This document shows, one piece after another, positions 27,096 through 37,370 of a stretch of 64,000 bases of DNA. The translations under genes were made by a program, and so were the position numbers. The stretch is from contig NZ_BJNO01000017.1 of NCBI RefSeq assembly GCF_006539725.1, forward strand, positions 1 to 64,000, read 5' to 3'. Position 1 is the stretch's first letter. Every line of letters begins with the position of its first letter. Under the pieces are notes generated by a model. That model saw only the letters and a list, made by a program, of their open reading frames with translations. It did not search any database and was not told where the DNA came from. Source of the DNA: Klebsiella terrigena. GTDB lineage: Bacteria > Pseudomonadota > Gammaproteobacteria > Enterobacterales > Enterobacteriaceae.

Positions 27096-28601
27096 GTGTC
27101 AACTGCAAACAATAAACCAGCAGAAAGCGTGAGTTTGAACGCTTTCAAGCAGCCGAAGTCGTTCTATCTGATCTTCTCGATCGAATTATGGGAGCGTTTT
27201 GGTTATTACGGCCTGCAAGGGATCATGGCCGTTTACCTGGTCAAACAGCTGGGTATGTCAGAAGCGGATTCTATTACACTCTTCTCCTCCTTCAGCGCGC
27301 TGGTCTACGGCCTCGTGGCTATCGGCGGCTGGCTGGGCGATAAAGTGCTCGGCACCAAGCGCGTCATTATGCTGGGGACTATCGTCCTGGCTATCGGCTA
27401 CGCGCTGGTCGCGTACTCCGGACACGACGCCGCTATCGTTTATATGGGTATGGCGACAATCGCCGTCGGTAACGGCCTGTTTAAGGCGAACCCGTCCTCC
27501 CTGCTCTCTACCTGCTATGAGAAAGACGACCCGCGCCTGGACGGTGCATTTACCATGTACTACATGTCCATCAACATCGGTTCGTTCTTCTCTATGCTGG
27601 CTACTCCGTGGCTGGCAGCGAAGTTCGGCTGGAGTATCGCCTTCTCCCTGAGCTTTGTCGGCATGCTGATTACGCTTGTGAACTTTATGTTCTGCAAGAA
27701 ATGGGTGAAAAACTACGGTTCTAAACCCGACTTCGCACCGGTTCATTACGGCAAACTGCTGGCGACTATCGTGGGCGTGGTTATCCTGGTAGTGATTGCC
27801 ACCTGGTTGCTGCATAACCAGGGCATCGCCCGTATGGTTCTGGGCGTGGTCGCGCTGGGTATTGTCATCATCTTCGCCAAAGAAGCTATCGCTATGAAGG
27901 GCGCCGCGCGTCGTAAGATGATTGTCGCCTTCATTCTGATGGTGCAGGCGATCGTCTTCTTCGTCCTTTACAGCCAGATGCCGACCTCTCTGAACTTCTT
28001 CGCCATCCGCAACGTTGAGCACGCGATTATGGGCATCAGCTTCCAGCCGGAGCAGTTCCAGGCGCTGAACCCGTTCTGGATCATGGTTGGTAGCCCGATT
28101 CTGGCCGCCATCTATAACAAGATGGGCGACCGTCTGCCGATGCCGCACAAGTTCGCTATCGGGATGATCCTGTGCTCTGGCGCATTCCTGGTGCTGCCGC
28201 TGGGCACCAAGTTCGCCAGCGATGCCGGTATCGTGTCGGTAAACTGGCTGATCCTGAGCTATGCGCTGCAGAGTATCGGTGAGCTGATGATTTCCGGCCT
28301 CGGCCTGGCAATGGTTGCCCAGCTGGTTCCGCAGCGTCTGATGGGCTTCATCATGGGCAGCTGGTTCCTGACCACCGCGGGTGCGGCAATTATTGCCGGT
28401 AAGATTGCTAACCTGATGGCCGTTCCGGAAAACGTGACCGACCCGCTGGTCTCTCTGAACGTTTACGGCCACGTCTTCATGCAGATTGGTATCGTGACGG
28501 CGGTTATCGCCGCGCTGATGCTGCTGACGGCGCCGAAGCTGAATCGTATGACTCTGGACGACGATAGCGTCGCGAAAGAGCGCGAGACAGCAACCGTCTA
28601 A
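27096..28601 (+). CDS. dtpA: Dipeptide/tripeptide:proton symporter DtpA (TppB)
   Basis: 501-residue POT/PTR2 transporter with about 14 hydrophobic helices. The proton-coupling motif [10 protein letters not shown] is at about residue 32, and the PTR2 signature around [21 protein letters not shown] is intact. Start is a GTG at 27096 ([19 protein letters not shown]) with AAAAGAGG upstream. This reproduces the E. coli protein start, whereas the ATG at 27094 is out of frame. Confidence 0.95.
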   Translation: MSTANNKPAESVSLNAFKQPKSFYLIFSIELWERFGYYGLQGIMAVYLVKQLGMSEADSITLFSSFSALVYGLVAIGGWLGDKVLGTKRVIMLGTIVLAIGYALVAYSGHDAAIVYMGMATIAVGNGLFKANPSSLLSTCYEKDDPRLDGAFTMYYMSINIGSFFSMLATPWLAAKFGWSIAFSLSFVGMLITLVNFMFCKKWVKNYGSKPDFAPVHYGKLLATIVGVVILVVIATWLLHNQGIARMVLGVVALGIVIIFAKEAIAMKGAARRKMIVAFILMVQAIVFFVLYSQMPTSLNFFAIRNVEHAIMGISFQPEQFQALNPFWIMVGSPILAAIYNKMGDRLPMPHKFAIGMILCSGAFLVLPLGTKFASDAGIVSVNWLILSYALQSIGELMISGLGLAMVAQLVPQRLMGFIMGSWFLTTAGAAIIAGKIANLMAVPENVTDPLVSLNVYGHVFMQIGIVTAVIAALMLLTAPKLNRMTLDDDSVAKERETATV

Positions 28602-28626
28602 TCGCGTCGGGAAAACCCTTTAATTT

Positions 28627-28659
28627 AGCCGCTAACCTTTCGTTAGCGGCTTTTTTTTT
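28627..28659 (+). terminator. dtpA terminator
   Basis: AGCCGCTAAC / GTTAGCGGCT stem followed by a run of eight to nine T residues: a textbook intrinsic terminator. Confidence 0.92.
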
Positions 28660-28709
28660 GCCCCTGGGCGGACTAACATACAGAAAACTGCAGCCACGAG
28701 GAGTTACCG

Positions 28710-29315
28710 ATGAAACTGTTCTACAAACCCGGCGCCTGTTCTCTTGCTTCGCATATCGCCCTGCGCGAAAGCGGGCTGGACTTCACCTTACAGGGCGTTG
28801 ACGTGATGAAAAAACGCCTTGAAAACGGGGATGATTACCTGCTGATTAACCCGAAAGGCCAGGTTCCGGCGCTGCTGCTTGACGACGAACTGCTGCTCAC
28901 GGAAGGGGTGGCGATTATGCAGTACATTGCCGACCGCGTCCCGGACCGGCAGCTGCTGGCTCCGGTGGGCACCGTTGCCCGCTACCAGACTCTGGAATGG
29001 CTCAACTACGTTGCCACCGAGCTGCACAAAGGCTTCACCCCGCTGTTTCGTCCGGATACGCCGGAGGATTACAAACCGACGGTACGCGCGCAGCTGGAGA
29101 AGAAGCTGCAGTACATTGACGAATCGCTGCAGGATAAGCAGTGGCTTAACGGCCATCGCTTCACCATCGCCGATGGCTACCTGTTTACCGTACTCCGCTG
29201 GGCGTACGCGGTGAAGCTGAATATGGAAGGCTATCGTCATATCGAGGCGTGGATGAAGCACATCGCCGCGCGCCCGTCGGTGGCGGCTGCGCTGGAAGCG
29301 GAAGGTCTGAAGTAA
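28710..29315 (+). CDS. gstA: Glutathione S-transferase GstA
   Basis: 201-residue beta-class bacterial GST. N-terminal thioredoxin fold [20 protein letters not shown] with the catalytic Cys10, then the PKGQVPAL cis-Pro loop and [12 protein letters not shown] glutathione site. The all-helical C-terminal domain starts near residue 87. Conjugates electrophiles with glutathione in the cytoplasm. Single gene convergent with pdxY. Confidence 0.95.
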   Translation: MKLFYKPGACSLASHIALRESGLDFTLQGVDVMKKRLENGDDYLLINPKGQVPALLLDDELLLTEGVAIMQYIADRVPDRQLLAPVGTVARYQTLEWLNYVATELHKGFTPLFRPDTPEDYKPTVRAQLEKKLQYIDESLQDKQWLNGHRFTIADGYLFTVLRWAYAVKLNMEGYRHIEAWMKHIAARPSVAAALEAEGLK

Positions 29316-29326
29316 GATTGATGTCC

Positions 29327-29350
29327 CTGCCCGGACGCGATTCCGGGCAG
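29327..29350. terminator. Hairpin between gstA and pdxY
   Basis: CTGCCCGGA / TCCGGGCAG perfect 9-bp arms between two convergent stops. Probably shared. Confidence 0.65.
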
Positions 29351-29360
29351 GCTATCGGCG

Positions 29361-30221
29361 CTAGAGCTGCGTGGCGCTGAAGAGATGCTCCGGCTGCGCA
29401 ATGCGATCCTGCGCCGCCACGACCTGCAGCTCATACTCCTGCATTCCTTTAGTCGCCAGCATAATTTCGTATACCGCAGCGGTAACGTGCTCCAGCGCAT
29501 CGCGCAGGCTGGCTCCCTGAAGCAGCTTCACCAGCAGCAGGCCGCTGGTTACATCCCCTACGCCTACCGGCTGACGCAGGCCAAAGTCCACCAGCGGACG
29601 GCTGATATGCCAGGCTTCGTCACGCGTCACCAGCAGCATTTCAAACCGATCCATGCTAATCCCGGCGCGCGACAGATGCTTCACCAGCACCACTTCCGGC
29701 CCCTGAGCAATCAGCTCGCGCGCGGCGGCTACCGCTTCGCTGACGTTCGCCACCGGATGCTCGCAGAGAATTTCCAGCTCCAGCAGATTCGGCGCAATAA
29801 TGTCGCTGGCAGGCAGCGCATGGCGCACGTGAAACTCGGCCACGCCCGGCGCGACGATGCAACCTTTTTCAGGATGGCCCATCACCGGATCGCAAAAATA
29901 CTTTGCCGCCGGATTGGCCGCTTTCACCTGACGAACAATCCCGAGAATATGTTCGCCCTGTTCCGCCGATCCCAGATAGCCGCTGAGCACCGCGTCGCAG
30001 CGCTGAAGCTGATTAATATCAGCGATGCCCTGCACGATTTCACTCAGGTGCGCCGGCGGCATAACGCAGCCGGTCCATTTACCGTACTGGGTATGATTTG
30101 AGAACTGCACGGTGTTGAGAGGCCAGACGTTGGCGCCAAGACGGCGCATCGGAAACTCGGCGGCGCTATTGCCGGCATGGCCAAACACAACGTGGGACTG
30201 GATGGCGAGGATATTCTTCAT
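29361..30221 (-). CDS. pdxY: Pyridoxal kinase PdxY
   Basis: 286-residue ribokinase-family enzyme of vitamin B6 salvage that phosphorylates pyridoxal. Motifs: [27 protein letters not shown] and the C-terminal [10 protein letters not shown] anion hole with the catalytic aspartate. Start at 30221 ([15 protein letters not shown]); the upstream frame runs through the tyrS terminator. It follows tyrS by 61 bp, as in E. coli. Confidence 0.96.
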   Translation of the reverse strand: MKNILAIQSHVVFGHAGNSAAEFPMRRLGANVWPLNTVQFSNHTQYGKWTGCVMPPAHLSEIVQGIADINQLQRCDAVLSGYLGSAEQGEHILGIVRQVKAANPAAKYFCDPVMGHPEKGCIVAPGVAEFHVRHALPASDIIAPNLLELEILCEHPVANVSEAVAAARELIAQGPEVVLVKHLSRAGISMDRFEMLLVTRDEAWHISRPLVDFGLRQPVGVGDVTSGLLLVKLLQGASLRDALEHVTAAVYEIMLATKGMQEYELQVVAAQDRIAQPEHLFSATQL

Positions 30222-30237
30222 CTTGGATACCTGACAG

Positions 30238-30270
30238 CAAAAAATAAGGGGCGTGGTTTCCCACGCCCCT
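30238..30270 (-). terminator. tyrS terminator
   Basis: AGGGGCGTGG / CCACGCCCCT stem followed on the reverse strand by TTATTTTTTG. It lies between the tyrS stop and the pdxY start, so pdxY expression would need read-through or its own promoter. Confidence 0.85.
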
Positions 30271-30282
30271 GCCTTTACGCAA

Positions 30283-31557
30283 TTACTTCCAGCAGACCAG
30301 ACAGTAATTTTTCTTACCGCGGCGCAGTAAGGTATAGCGACCAAACAGGCGATCGCTATCACCGAAGACGTACTCCGGGTCGGCCTGTTTTTCACCGTTG
30401 ATGGTCACCGCGTTGGAGGCGATGGTTTTACGCGCCTGGCCACGGGATGGCTGCAGCTCGGAATCCACCAGCGCCTGCATCAGGTCGGCGCCCTGTTCCA
30501 TTTCAATCATCGGCACGCCGTCCTGCGCCAGCTGCTCGAAGTCCGCTTCGCTCAGCTCGCTCAGGTTGCCGTTAAACAGGCTCTCAGTAATGCGTTTAGC
30601 GGCGATCAGACCCTCTTCACCGTGAACCAGACGCGTAACCAGTTCCGCCAGCACGTACTGCGCGCGCGGCGCCTTGCCGCTGTTCTTGTCTTCTTCCTCG
30701 AGGGCATTGATCTCGTCAATTTCCATAAAGGTGAAGAATTTCAGGAAGCGATAGACGTCGGCATCCGCGGTGTTGATCCAGAACTGGTAGAATTTGTACG
30801 GACTGGTTTTCTTCGGATCCAGCCATACCGCGCCGCCTTCGGTCTTACCGAACTTGGTGCCGTCCGCTTTGGTGATCAGCGGAACGGTCAGACCAAATAC
30901 CTGGTTCTGATGCAGGCGACGGGTCAGGTCGATACCGGAGGTAATGTTACCCCACTGATCCGAACCACCGATTTGCAGCGCAACCCCGTGCAGTTCGTTG
31001 AGGCACGCGAAGTCATAGCCCTGCAGCAGGTTGTAGGAGAACTCGGTAAAGGAGATGCCCTGATCGTCACGGTTCAGACGCTGCTTAACCGCTTCCTTAT
31101 TGATCATCTGATTGACGGAGAAATGCTTGCCGATATCACGCAGGAAGGTCAGCACGTTCATGCTGCCAAACCAGTCGTAGTTATTCGCGGCAATAGCCGA
31201 GTTGTCACCGCAGTCAAAGTCGAGGAAAGGCGCGACCTGTTTGCGAATTTTATCAACCCACTCCTGCACCGTGTCTTCGGTGTTCAGTTTACGCTCGGCG
31301 GCTTTAAAGCTCGGGTCACCAATCAGACCGGTCGCACCACCCACCAGCGCCACAGGCTTATGGCCTGCCTGCTGGAAGCGTTTCAGGCATAACAATGGAA
31401 CAAGATGCCCCAAATGCAAGCTGTCGGCGGTAGGATCGAAGCCGCAATAGAGCGCGATCGGGCCTTGCGCCAGTCGCTCTGCTAACGCTTCCTCGTCCGT
31501 CACCTGGGCTACCAGCCCCCGCTCTTGCAATTGTTTAATCAAGTTACTGCTTGCCAT
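30283..31557 (-). CDS. tyrS: Tyrosyl-tRNA synthetase
   Basis: 424-residue class I synthetase charging tRNA-Tyr. HIGH motif as HLGHL (about residue 47), KMSKS as KFGKT (about 235), tyrosine-pocket segment GYDFACLN / [10 protein letters not shown] and a C-terminal S4 domain ([16 protein letters not shown]). Start at 31557 ([14 protein letters not shown]). Near identical to E. coli. Confidence 0.97.
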   Translation of the reverse strand: MASSNLIKQLQERGLVAQVTDEEALAERLAQGPIALYCGFDPTADSLHLGHLVPLLCLKRFQQAGHKPVALVGGATGLIGDPSFKAAERKLNTEDTVQEWVDKIRKQVAPFLDFDCGDNSAIAANNYDWFGSMNVLTFLRDIGKHFSVNQMINKEAVKQRLNRDDQGISFTEFSYNLLQGYDFACLNELHGVALQIGGSDQWGNITSGIDLTRRLHQNQVFGLTVPLITKADGTKFGKTEGGAVWLDPKKTSPYKFYQFWINTADADVYRFLKFFTFMEIDEINALEEEDKNSGKAPRAQYVLAELVTRLVHGEEGLIAAKRITESLFNGNLSELSEADFEQLAQDGVPMIEMEQGADLMQALVDSELQPSRGQARKTIASNAVTINGEKQADPEYVFGDSDRLFGRYTLLRRGKKNYCLVCWK

Positions 31558-31805
31558 CAAATTCTCCATGTATAAACGACTGCACCTTTGCCGGTACACG
31601 ACTTTTCGCCAGACGCGAAAAAATACTGCACAAAATGATTCAGGCTGCATCACAGCGGCACGCGTGGGGATCCTCTGGCGCTTACGCGGGTAAGCTACCG
31701 GAGCGAGCAGGCACGGATGGCTACGATGCAGCGTGAAAAATGAAGCCTATAGAATAAAGCGCCGGGGAACCTAGCACCAGCGCTTAAAGCAACATTTTGC
31801 GTCCT

Positions 31806-32462
31806 TTATGGCGCCAGACGGTCGATTTGCCAGCCTTCGTTTTGCCGCTGGTACAGAAAACGATCGTGCAGACGATGCTCGCCGCCCTGCCAGAACTCCA
31901 TCTGTTCGATGTTGACGCGGAACCCGCCCCAGAAGCTCGGCAGCGGCACTTCGCCCTGCTGGAACTTTTGCTTCAGCTCAAGGAATTTGCTTTCAAGGAT
32001 GCCGCGGGCAGAAATACGGCTCGACTGCTGGGAGACCCAGGCGCCGATCTGGCTATCGCGTGGGCGGCTGTGGAAGTACTTCACCACTTCCAGCGTCGAC
32101 AGACGTTCAGCTTTGCCGGTCACCATCACCTGGCGCTCCAGCATATGCCACGGAAACAGTAGGCTGACGCGAGGATTTTTTTCGATCTGGTGCGCTTTAC
32201 GGCTGCCGAGGTTGGTATAAAACACCAGCCCCTTTTCGTCATAGTGCTTTAGCAGCACGATGCGCTGGTAGGGCTGGCCGCTTTCATCAACGGTGGCCAC
32301 CACCATCGCCGTGGGGTCGGCCAGGCGGGCATCGCAGGCCTGTCGGAGCCAGCGCTCAAACAGCGTCAGCGGTTCGGCGGGAAGATCGTGGCGACGCAGG
32401 CCACCACGGGTATACTCTCGGCGCAGATGCGCGATTTGCTGCAATTCGTCGTTGTCTGACAT
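31806..32462 (-). CDS. pdxH: Pyridoxine/pyridoxamine 5'-phosphate oxidase
   Basis: 218-residue FMN enzyme making pyridoxal-5'-phosphate, the last step of B6 synthesis and salvage. Visible FMN/PLP residues in [34 protein letters not shown] and the C-terminal HDRFLYQR...IDRLAP. Start at 32462 ([17 protein letters not shown]), with an alternative two codons earlier at 32468. Member of the leftward anmK-mliC-pdxH-tyrS-pdxY group. Confidence 0.96.
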   Translation of the reverse strand: MSDNDELQQIAHLRREYTRGGLRRHDLPAEPLTLFERWLRQACDARLADPTAMVVATVDESGQPYQRIVLLKHYDEKGLVFYTNLGSRKAHQIEKNPRVSLLFPWHMLERQVMVTGKAERLSTLEVVKYFHSRPRDSQIGAWVSQQSSRISARGILESKFLELKQKFQQGEVPLPSFWGGFRVNIEQMEFWQGGEHRLHDRFLYQRQNEGWQIDRLAP

Positions 32463-32519
32463 GGCCATTGAGAAAAGAGTCTTCGGGTGGCGTTATTGTG
32501 CGCCCCCGGGACGGAAATC

Positions 32520-32843
32520 TCAACGTTTGGCGGTTTGCAGCTGGCAGTTTTCCAGCACCACGCGGTCGTGCTTGTAGACGGTAGCCCCGTCGCCTTTTGA
32601 CCAGAAGACGTACACGCCGTCGGTGTAGCGAGCCCCCGACGCCGAGAGTCCCTGCTGCAGATTCAGCTGCTGGTTATCGTAAATGAAGCTCACCTGCTGG
32701 CGGACGTTATTGAGATGAACGGTCAGCGGTTTCTGATCGCACTGATACTCCAGCGTATCGGTCTGCATGCGCTCGGCAAACTGATTGTAATAGCTGCAGC
32801 CTGCGAGCATAAAAGGGATCACTGCGATAAGGATTTTTTTCAT
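32520..32843 (-). CDS. mliC: Membrane-bound C-type lysozyme inhibitor MliC
   Basis: 106-residue outer-membrane lipoprotein. Signal peptide ends in the lipobox LAGC (Cys16). The small beta-barrel domain has [10 protein letters not shown] and the family hallmark [10 protein letters not shown]...[12 protein letters not shown], which inserts into the lysozyme active site. Start at 32843 (MKKILIAV). Downstream of anmK and upstream of pdxH as in E. coli. Confidence 0.93.
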   Translation of the reverse strand: MKKILIAVIPFMLAGCSYYNQFAERMQTDTLEYQCDQKPLTVHLNNVRQQVSFIYDNQQLNLQQGLSASGARYTDGVYVFWSKGDGATVYKHDRVVLENCQLQTAKR

Positions 32844-32934
32844 TTGGTTGCCTTCGACTTTCCCGGTCCAGGAGGGTGTTGACCCTCCACTCACTTCATC
32901 CAGTTTACCGGTTAATAAAATAGAGCGATTTCAG

Positions 32935-34059
32935 TTAACTCTGATTCTGCGGCGCATTCGCCGGGAAAATAGCGCCAAGAATGGAGGCTTCACTGGCACC
33001 GGTCACCGACGGCAGGTTGCCGGGCAGCCCGGAGATAGTCCGCCACGCCAGCCACGCAAAGGCCAGCGCTTCCATATCGTCACCGCTGATCCCCGCCGCG
33101 TCGGTGGTAGAGACCTCCGTACCCGGCAGCAGCGCCGGCAGCCGCGCCATCAGCAGCGGATTACGGGCCCCGCCGCCGCACACCAGCAGGCGTTCGCAGC
33201 CGCCGCTGAGCAGCACCTGCTCGGCGATCGTCACCGCGGTAAGCTCCGTCAGGGTGGTCTGAACGTCCTGCGCGCTAACGCCGGGATAGCGCGCCAGATG
33301 CCGCGCCAGCCAGCCGTAGTTGAAGTATTCGCGACCGGTACTCTTCGGCGCGGGCAGCGCGAACCACGGATCGCTGAGCATCTCCTGCAGCAGCGGCAGC
33401 AGCACCTTGCCTTCGCTGGCCCATTGCGCATCTTTATCGTACGGCTTGCCGCACTGGCGCCAGATCCACGCGTCCATCAGCATGTTGCCCGGACCGGTGT
33501 CGTAGCCGCGTACCGGCAGGCCGGGCGCCAGCAGCGAGAGATTAGCGATGCCGCCAATGTTTAGCACCATCCTGCGCTCGACCGGATGGGCCAGCAGCGC
33601 ATGGTGAAAGGCCGGAACCAGCGGCGCGCCCTGGCCCCCAAGCGCCATATCGCGACGGCGAAAATCCCCCACTACCGTGATGCCGGTATGGGCGGCAATC
33701 TGGTTGTTATCGCCGATCTGCAGGGTATTAGGCGCATCGCCCATCGGCTCGTGCCAGACCGTCTGGCCGTGGCAGCCAATCGCAACAATCTCCGAGGCCT
33801 GCAGATTTTCCTGGCGCATCAACGCCCGCACCGCATCGGAAAACAGCCGCCCGAGGCGCGTATCAAGCTGCCCCAGCTGCGATAAAGTGAGCGTCTGTCC
33901 CTGACAGATGGCCAGAATCTCTTCTTTTATAGCAACAGGGATGGGATAGGAGAGGCTGGCCTGCTGGGCCACAATACTTTCATTAATTACCGCCAGAACA
34001 ACGTCGATGCCATCCAGGCTGGTGCCGGACATTACGCCAATAAAGCGACCTGATTTCAT
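32935..34059 (-). CDS. anmK: Anhydro-N-acetylmuramic acid kinase
   Basis: 374-residue sugar kinase that opens and phosphorylates anhydroMurNAc in peptidoglycan recycling. ASKHA-fold motifs: [15 protein letters not shown] (ATP site, residues 8-22), [21 protein letters not shown] and [11 protein letters not shown], with the catalytic aspartate in GYDTGPGN. A few residues longer than E. coli AnmK at the C-terminus. First gene of the leftward group. Confidence 0.95.
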   Translation of the reverse strand: MKSGRFIGVMSGTSLDGIDVVLAVINESIVAQQASLSYPIPVAIKEEILAICQGQTLTLSQLGQLDTRLGRLFSDAVRALMRQENLQASEIVAIGCHGQTVWHEPMGDAPNTLQIGDNNQIAAHTGITVVGDFRRRDMALGGQGAPLVPAFHHALLAHPVERRMVLNIGGIANLSLLAPGLPVRGYDTGPGNMLMDAWIWRQCGKPYDKDAQWASEGKVLLPLLQEMLSDPWFALPAPKSTGREYFNYGWLARHLARYPGVSAQDVQTTLTELTAVTIAEQVLLSGGCERLLVCGGGARNPLLMARLPALLPGTEVSTTDAAGISGDDMEALAFAWLAWRTISGLPGNLPSVTGASEASILGAIFPANAPQNQS

Positions 34060-34422
34060 ACGCCTTCCTTCATTCCATGACTCTGGTATAGCGACACTCC
34101 ATCATAAAGACGGGGTCATTGCTATGGGACAATAATTTTTTTTAACACGAAAACGGATAAACCTTAAATCATTCCCGCTGTCAGATAATCAGGTTTTAGC
34201 CGCTTTCAAACGGCGCCAAAGCCTGAGCAGAGAAGCCCGAAGCCTCGCGCTTATCAACGCGGCGTTTCGCGTAAAGCGCGTACGTTTAGCTATGGTTAAG
34301 ACGTCTGTGCTTATTATTTTTTGTATTGTCCACGCGGAAGCTATGCCAGCCGACGCTTAAATGCCATATAATTGACCACATGGAAGTTCAACAGAACACT
34401 ATTTGGTGAAGGAGATTCATAA
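34060..34422. promoter_or_regulatory. Divergent anmK-slyB promoter region
   Basis: 363 bp without a gene. It holds the anmK promoter on the left and the PhoP-dependent slyB promoter on the right. No other structure was recognised. Confidence 0.6.
34283..34317 (+). promoter_or_regulatory. PhoP box and -10 element of slyB
   Basis: Direct repeat CGTTTA-GCTAT-GGTTAA (34283-34299) fits the PhoP box (T/G)GTTTA-N5-(T/G)GTTTA. A TATTAT -10 hexamer starts 12 bp further on (34312-34317), the spacing usual for PhoP-activated promoters. slyB is a known PhoP-regulon member. Confidence 0.78.
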
Positions 34423-34890
34423 ATGATTTTACGTGTTTTGGCTGTCTCGATGATTGGTTTTACTCTTGCGGGCTGCGTGAGCAGCAGCGGCCTTTCCGGT
34501 GATGTTTACTCCGCATCCGAAGCCAAACAGGTCCAGAGCGTGACTTACGGCACCATCGTGCATACCCGCGCGGTGCAGATCCAAAGCGGCGATGACAGCA
34601 ATGCCATCGGTGCTATCGGCGGCGCAGTTCTGGGTGGATTCCTCGGTAATACCATCGGTGGCGGCACGGGCCGTTCGCTGGCAACGGCAGCAGGCGCGGT
34701 GGCGGGCGGCGTAGCCGGTCAGGGCGTCCAGGGCGCAATGAATAAAACGCAGGGCGTTGAGCTGGAAATCCGTAAGGACGACGGCAACACCATTCTGGTG
34801 GTCCAGAAACAGGGCAGCACCCCGTTCTCCATCGGTCAGCGCGTGGCGATTGCCGGCAGCGGCAGCCAGGTCACCGTTTCCCCGCGTTAA
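34423..34890 (+). CDS. slyB: Outer-membrane lipoprotein SlyB
   Basis: 155-residue lipoprotein. Signal ends LAGC (Cys18). A glycine-zipper 2TM domain (GAIGGAVLGGFLGNTIGGGTGRS, about residues 64-100) is followed by a small beta domain. Induced through PhoPQ under low Mg2+ and membrane stress, where it stabilises the outer membrane. The PhoP box upstream supports the same control here. Confidence 0.95.
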   Translation: MILRVLAVSMIGFTLAGCVSSSGLSGDVYSASEAKQVQSVTYGTIVHTRAVQIQSGDDSNAIGAIGGAVLGGFLGNTIGGGTGRSLATAAGAVAGGVAGQGVQGAMNKTQGVELEIRKDDGNTILVVQKQGSTPFSIGQRVAIAGSGSQVTVSPR

Positions 34891-34900
34891 TCTTTTTTTC

Positions 34901-34926
34901 ATGCGGCCTTGCGGGGCCGCATTATT
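34901..34926 (+). terminator. slyB terminator
   Basis: ATGCGGCC / GGCCGCAT stem with a 6-base loop followed by TATT, shortly after the slyB stop. The T tract is modest. Confidence 0.75.
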
Positions 34927-35115
34927 CCCCAAATATCAATCTATTGACCCCACTCTTTCTCCTTTGGGATTCAGCTCGCCGCGGCGTTAACGAACGGAGA
35001 TTTGCGCTGGCGCAATATTAAGCGCACGCGTGGCCTTATTATAACCCCTGCCCCACATCATCATGCGCGACAATGACGTCGCTCCGTGCCGTATTATTTT
35101 CCAGGGATGAAGAAG

Positions 35116-36471
35116 ATGCTAATTAACTCACGGCCTTTATTAAACAAGGTGTTACTCTATTTACTTATCTGTATTATTGCCACCGGTCTGATACATTTAT
35201 TTGCCTCCTCATTAATTAGTCGTACATCTACGGCCAGCCCGGTGCTATTGCCGGTGCTAACAATATTTTTATTGATATTACATCTCACGATTTCCTGCTT
35301 CATGATAATGAAGTACTGGTGCGTTCGGGAGCGCCTGTACCTGACCGCCATTGCCTGCGCCTTCGCCGGGTCGGCGCTGCTGATGCTGGGAACGCTAAGC
35401 GGCCACACGGGCTGGTTTCTCTGCAGCCAGGGCCCCATGCCTAACGCCAACGACGCGCTGATTTTCTTTACCTTCCGCAACGCGATGATGGTAATACTCT
35501 TCACTATCGCGATTGTTTTATATCGCTTTCGCCATAGCCCGCGTCTCACCAAAAGGGTACATGCGCTTATTCTGACGGGCTGCCTGAGCTTTACCATCCT
35601 GATAATTACTCTGTCGTGGCTTTATTCAAGCAATCATCCGCTATTGAATATCGCGCTGGTCGACAATTTAAGCCATCAGTTCTCCCCGCTCTGGCATAAT
35701 TTTATCGGGCGAATTTTAGTCGCCAGCTGGCTAATAACGCTGACGCTGTTAATTTATATAAGCCGATTGAAAAATATATTCTGGTATAGCGGCGCATTCT
35801 TTTGTTCGGCTTATATATTCACGCTGCTGGTGCTCATGCCGCAGAGCGACATGCTGTATTCGTGGTATCACGCGCGGACGTTCGAAGCCATCAGCACGTT
35901 ATTTATGTTGTTTGTCCTGCTGTGTGATGTCTTTACGCTGTACCGCCACTCTAACAATAAATACCTGACGTCCTACCAAAACTCAATCCGCGATCCGCTG
36001 ACCCGCCTGCATAACCGCAGCTATTTCTACGACGCCCTCAACGCGCAGCTGACGAAAGCCTCGGCATCCCAGCCGCTGTCGGTAATTGTCAGCGATCTCG
36101 ATTACTTTAAGCGCATTAACGATAGCTACGGGCACGTGCAGGGGGACAAAGTCATTCAGTTTACCGCCGACGTGCTGCAAAAAAACGTTCGTCCGCAGGA
36201 CGTGGCCGCCCGCATTGGCGGTGAAGAGTTCGCCCTGCTGCTGGTGAATACCGGTCCAGGGGACGCCAGCGCTATCGCCGAGCGCATCCGTCTCGCGGTC
36301 AACGAGCGACAGGACGCCCTGCCGGAAAGAATGACGATCAGCGCCGGGGTATTTACCGCCGTTGACGGCAGCCTGAGCGCCGAGGAGTGCGTGAAGCGGG
36401 CGGATACGGCAATGTATGAAGCGAAAAGCGGCGGACGCAACCGCGTCGTCGTGTGGAGTGAGGTGAAGTAA
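35116..36471 (+). CDS. Membrane-bound diguanylate cyclase (GGDEF)
   Basis: About 451 residues. The N-terminal half holds seven to eight hydrophobic segments (a MASE-type sensor). The C-terminal GGDEF domain has SDLDYFKRINDSYGH (metal and substrate site), the active motif as GGEEF (about residue 368) and an inhibitory I-site RPQD exactly five residues before it. All cyclase features are intact, so it should make c-di-GMP and be subject to product inhibition. The frame opens at a GTG (35086). The ATG at 35116 has AGGG at a suitable distance and is preferred; 35107 is also possible. It lies between slyB and slyA, which lack such a gene in E. coli. Confidence 0.88.
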   Translation: MLINSRPLLNKVLLYLLICIIATGLIHLFASSLISRTSTASPVLLPVLTIFLLILHLTISCFMIMKYWCVRERLYLTAIACAFAGSALLMLGTLSGHTGWFLCSQGPMPNANDALIFFTFRNAMMVILFTIAIVLYRFRHSPRLTKRVHALILTGCLSFTILIITLSWLYSSNHPLLNIALVDNLSHQFSPLWHNFIGRILVASWLITLTLLIYISRLKNIFWYSGAFFCSAYIFTLLVLMPQSDMLYSWYHARTFEAISTLFMLFVLLCDVFTLYRHSNNKYLTSYQNSIRDPLTRLHNRSYFYDALNAQLTKASASQPLSVIVSDLDYFKRINDSYGHVQGDKVIQFTADVLQKNVRPQDVAARIGGEEFALLLVNTGPGDASAIAERIRLAVNERQDALPERMTISAGVFTAVDGSLSAEECVKRADTAMYEAKSGGRNRVVVWSEVK

Positions 36472-36481
36472 AAAAAGATGA

Positions 36482-36505
36482 AGGGCCTTGAGAGATCAAG
36501 GCCCT
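36482..36505 (-). terminator. Terminator between GGDEF gene and slyA
   Basis: Perfect 10-bp arms AGGGCCTTGA / TCAAGGCCCT. On the reverse strand it is followed by TCATCTTTTTTTAC, so it mainly serves slyA. Confidence 0.82.
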
Positions 36506-36512
36506 GGACAGG

Positions 36513-36947
36513 TTAATCTTTTGCCTGGAGGTCCAGAATATTGTGTTCCAGTTTGCGAATCAAACCGAGCAGCATTTCAACCTCTTGCGTCGAGACGCCG
36601 GCCAGAATTTCATCGCGCGTTTTGCTGATAACCTCTTCCATCTCATTGATCAACGGCTCCGCTTTTTCCGTCAACCGAATACGCTTCGCCCGCCGGTCGT
36701 TGGCGCAGGTCTGGCGAGAAATAAGACCTTTCTCCTCCAGCTGATCCAGCGTACGCACCAAAGAGGGCTGCTCAATTCCGATGGCTTTCGCCAGTTGAAT
36801 CTGCGACTGCTCAGGCGGCAGCTGATGGATGTTATGCAGCGTGACCCAGTGCGTCTGCGTTAACTCCAGAGGTTTCAGGCGATGGTCGATCAGCGCGCGC
36901 CAGACGCGCACTAAACGTGCCAGATCAGAACCCAGTGGCGATTCCAA
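36513..36947 (-). CDS. slyA: MarR-family transcription factor SlyA
   Basis: 144-residue winged-helix regulator that relieves H-NS silencing of virulence and envelope genes. The DNA-reading region [42 protein letters not shown] is conserved. Start choice: AAGGAG abuts the ATG at 36953 with no spacer, but stands 6 nt before the TTG at 36947, so initiation at TTG (as annotated for E. coli, [12 protein letters not shown]) is favoured. The ATG start would add two residues. A SlyA palindrome lies just upstream. Convergent with the GGDEF gene and divergent from ydhIJK. Confidence 0.95.
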   Translation of the reverse strand: MESPLGSDLARLVRVWRALIDHRLKPLELTQTHWVTLHNIHQLPPEQSQIQLAKAIGIEQPSLVRTLDQLEEKGLISRQTCANDRRAKRIRLTEKAEPLINEMEEVISKTRDEILAGVSTQEVEMLLGLIRKLEHNILDLQAKD

Positions 36948-36963
36948 TTTCATCTCCTTATAA

Positions 36964-36975
36964 TTAGCTTGCTAA
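36964..36975. promoter_or_regulatory. SlyA-binding palindrome
   Basis: Perfect inverted repeat TTAGC-TT-GCTAA, 17 bp upstream of the slyA TTG start. It matches the SlyA consensus TTAGCAAGCTAA except in the two central bases. Suggests autoregulation and control of ydhIJK. Confidence 0.8.
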
Positions 36976-37123
36976 GTTATTATACTGATTTTAGAATAGT
37001 GTGCAGCATTTAAATAATCAAAACAAATGAATTACCTGATTCACTAATATGAAAACAATGATTTACAATGCAAATAATAGCATTACCTGACATTCTCCCT
37101 GCAACGGCAAAGGATTTTTGCTT

Positions 37124-37360
37124 GTGAAACTGAGTCTTAACGCTTGCGGATTGTCGCTCCAGGACCTGGTGTTTGGCGCTTCTATCTATTTCCCCCCCTT
37201 GTTTAAAGCCGTCCTGCTGGGATTCTTCATCTGGCTGGTGCTGCATCGTCAGCTGCGCGACTGGATGTACGCCGGCGAGATCTGGCACCCGCTGCTGATG
37301 GATCTCTCCCTGTTTGCGCTTTCAGTGTGTCTTGCACTGGTTCTGTTGACCGTCTGGTAA
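37124..37360 (+). CDS. ydhI: Small inner-membrane protein YdhI (DUF1656)
   Basis: 78 residues with two hydrophobic segments, containing [16 protein letters not shown] typical of DUF1656 (AaeX type). These small proteins accompany a membrane-fusion protein and an aromatic-acid exporter. GTG start at 37124 with AAGGA upstream restores the E. coli start ([13 protein letters not shown]). Ten bp before ydhJ. Confidence 0.9.
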   Translation: MKLSLNACGLSLQDLVFGASIYFPPLFKAVLLGFFIWLVLHRQLRDWMYAGEIWHPLLMDLSLFALSVCLALVLLTVW

Positions 37361-37370
37361 TGTTAACTCG

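Noticed and set aside
27258-28472. 404-codon reverse frame over dtpA
   Set aside because: His/Asp/Arg-rich mirror of a conserved transporter gene, with no start signal.
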